Assembly (NCBI GenBank): GCA_037039925.1 | Contig: JAXRKP010001652.1 | Location: forward strand, 40,234-104,233 | Reading direction: 5' to 3' | Source of the DNA: Doris montereyensis | Taxonomy: Eukaryota; Mollusca; Gastropoda; Nudibranchia; Dorididae | DNA length: 64,000 nt | Part shown: piece after piece, positions 63,998-64,000 of the stretch | How the letters are laid out: every line of letters starts with the position of its first letter | Position numbering within the stretch: position 1 is the first letter of the stretch | Made by a program: the position numbers and the translations under genes | The notes under the pieces: model-generated | Told to the model about the DNA's origin: nothing | Seen by the model: only the letters and a program-made list of their open reading frames with translations | Database searches by the model: none

Positions 63998-64000
63998 GAT

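Overview
This window is invertebrate nuclear DNA, most likely from a mollusc and plausibly a gastropod. The genes have GT-AG introns, the DNA is AT-rich with very long microsatellites, and it is dense in non-LTR retrotransposons, SINEs and MITE-like elements. Clusters of the palindromes AGATCT and TCTAGA are an impression I associate with heterobranch gastropods. The species call is inference; no organism-specific marker was found.

Three protein-coding genes can be supported. (1) A ubiquitin-S27a fusion gene (RPS27A type) runs on + from about 2.6 to 8.75 kb with four coding exons. Its third coding intron holds three box C/D snoRNA copies that share an 11-nt guide to 28S rRNA. (2) A PPP4R3 (SMEK/Falafel) gene, the regulatory subunit 3 of protein phosphatase 4, runs on + from 27,944 to 49,277. 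I could place 17 coding exons, for about 889 residues. (3) An unrecognised Ser-rich, basic protein lies on - from 62,439 to the right edge. It is split into two overlapping frames and is cut by the window end.

The conserved exons carry several single-base homopolymer or dinucleotide-run indels. There is one in RPS27A and five in PPP4R3, and probably one in the minus-strand gene. Splice sites and flanking codons are otherwise intact, so I read these mainly as long-read assembly errors rather than gene death.

Layout: 0.8-2.1 kb, a broken hAT-like transposase; 2.6-8.75 kb, RPS27A with snoRNAs, a MITE and SINEs; 8.75-14.2 kb, largely non-coding with a mariner fragment and a 27-bp hairpin; 14.2-24.7 kb, a CR1/L2-like LINE split into two halves by about 7 kb that consists of two RTE-like LINEs head to head as a giant inverted repeat; 24.8-27.1 kb, further LINE fragments; 27.6-50.7 kb, PPP4R3 with introns full of (CT)n, (AT)n, LINE, SINE and MITE insertions; 50.7-62.1 kb, mostly non-coding with MITEs, TIR elements and nested SINEs; 62.4-64 kb, the unknown minus-strand gene.

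The two recognised genes are housekeeping genes (ribosome and ubiquitin supply; PP4 targeting). Nothing in the window links them in one pathway. The RPS27A locus does couple ribosomal protein production with rRNA 2'-O-methylation guides, if the snoRNAs are expressed.
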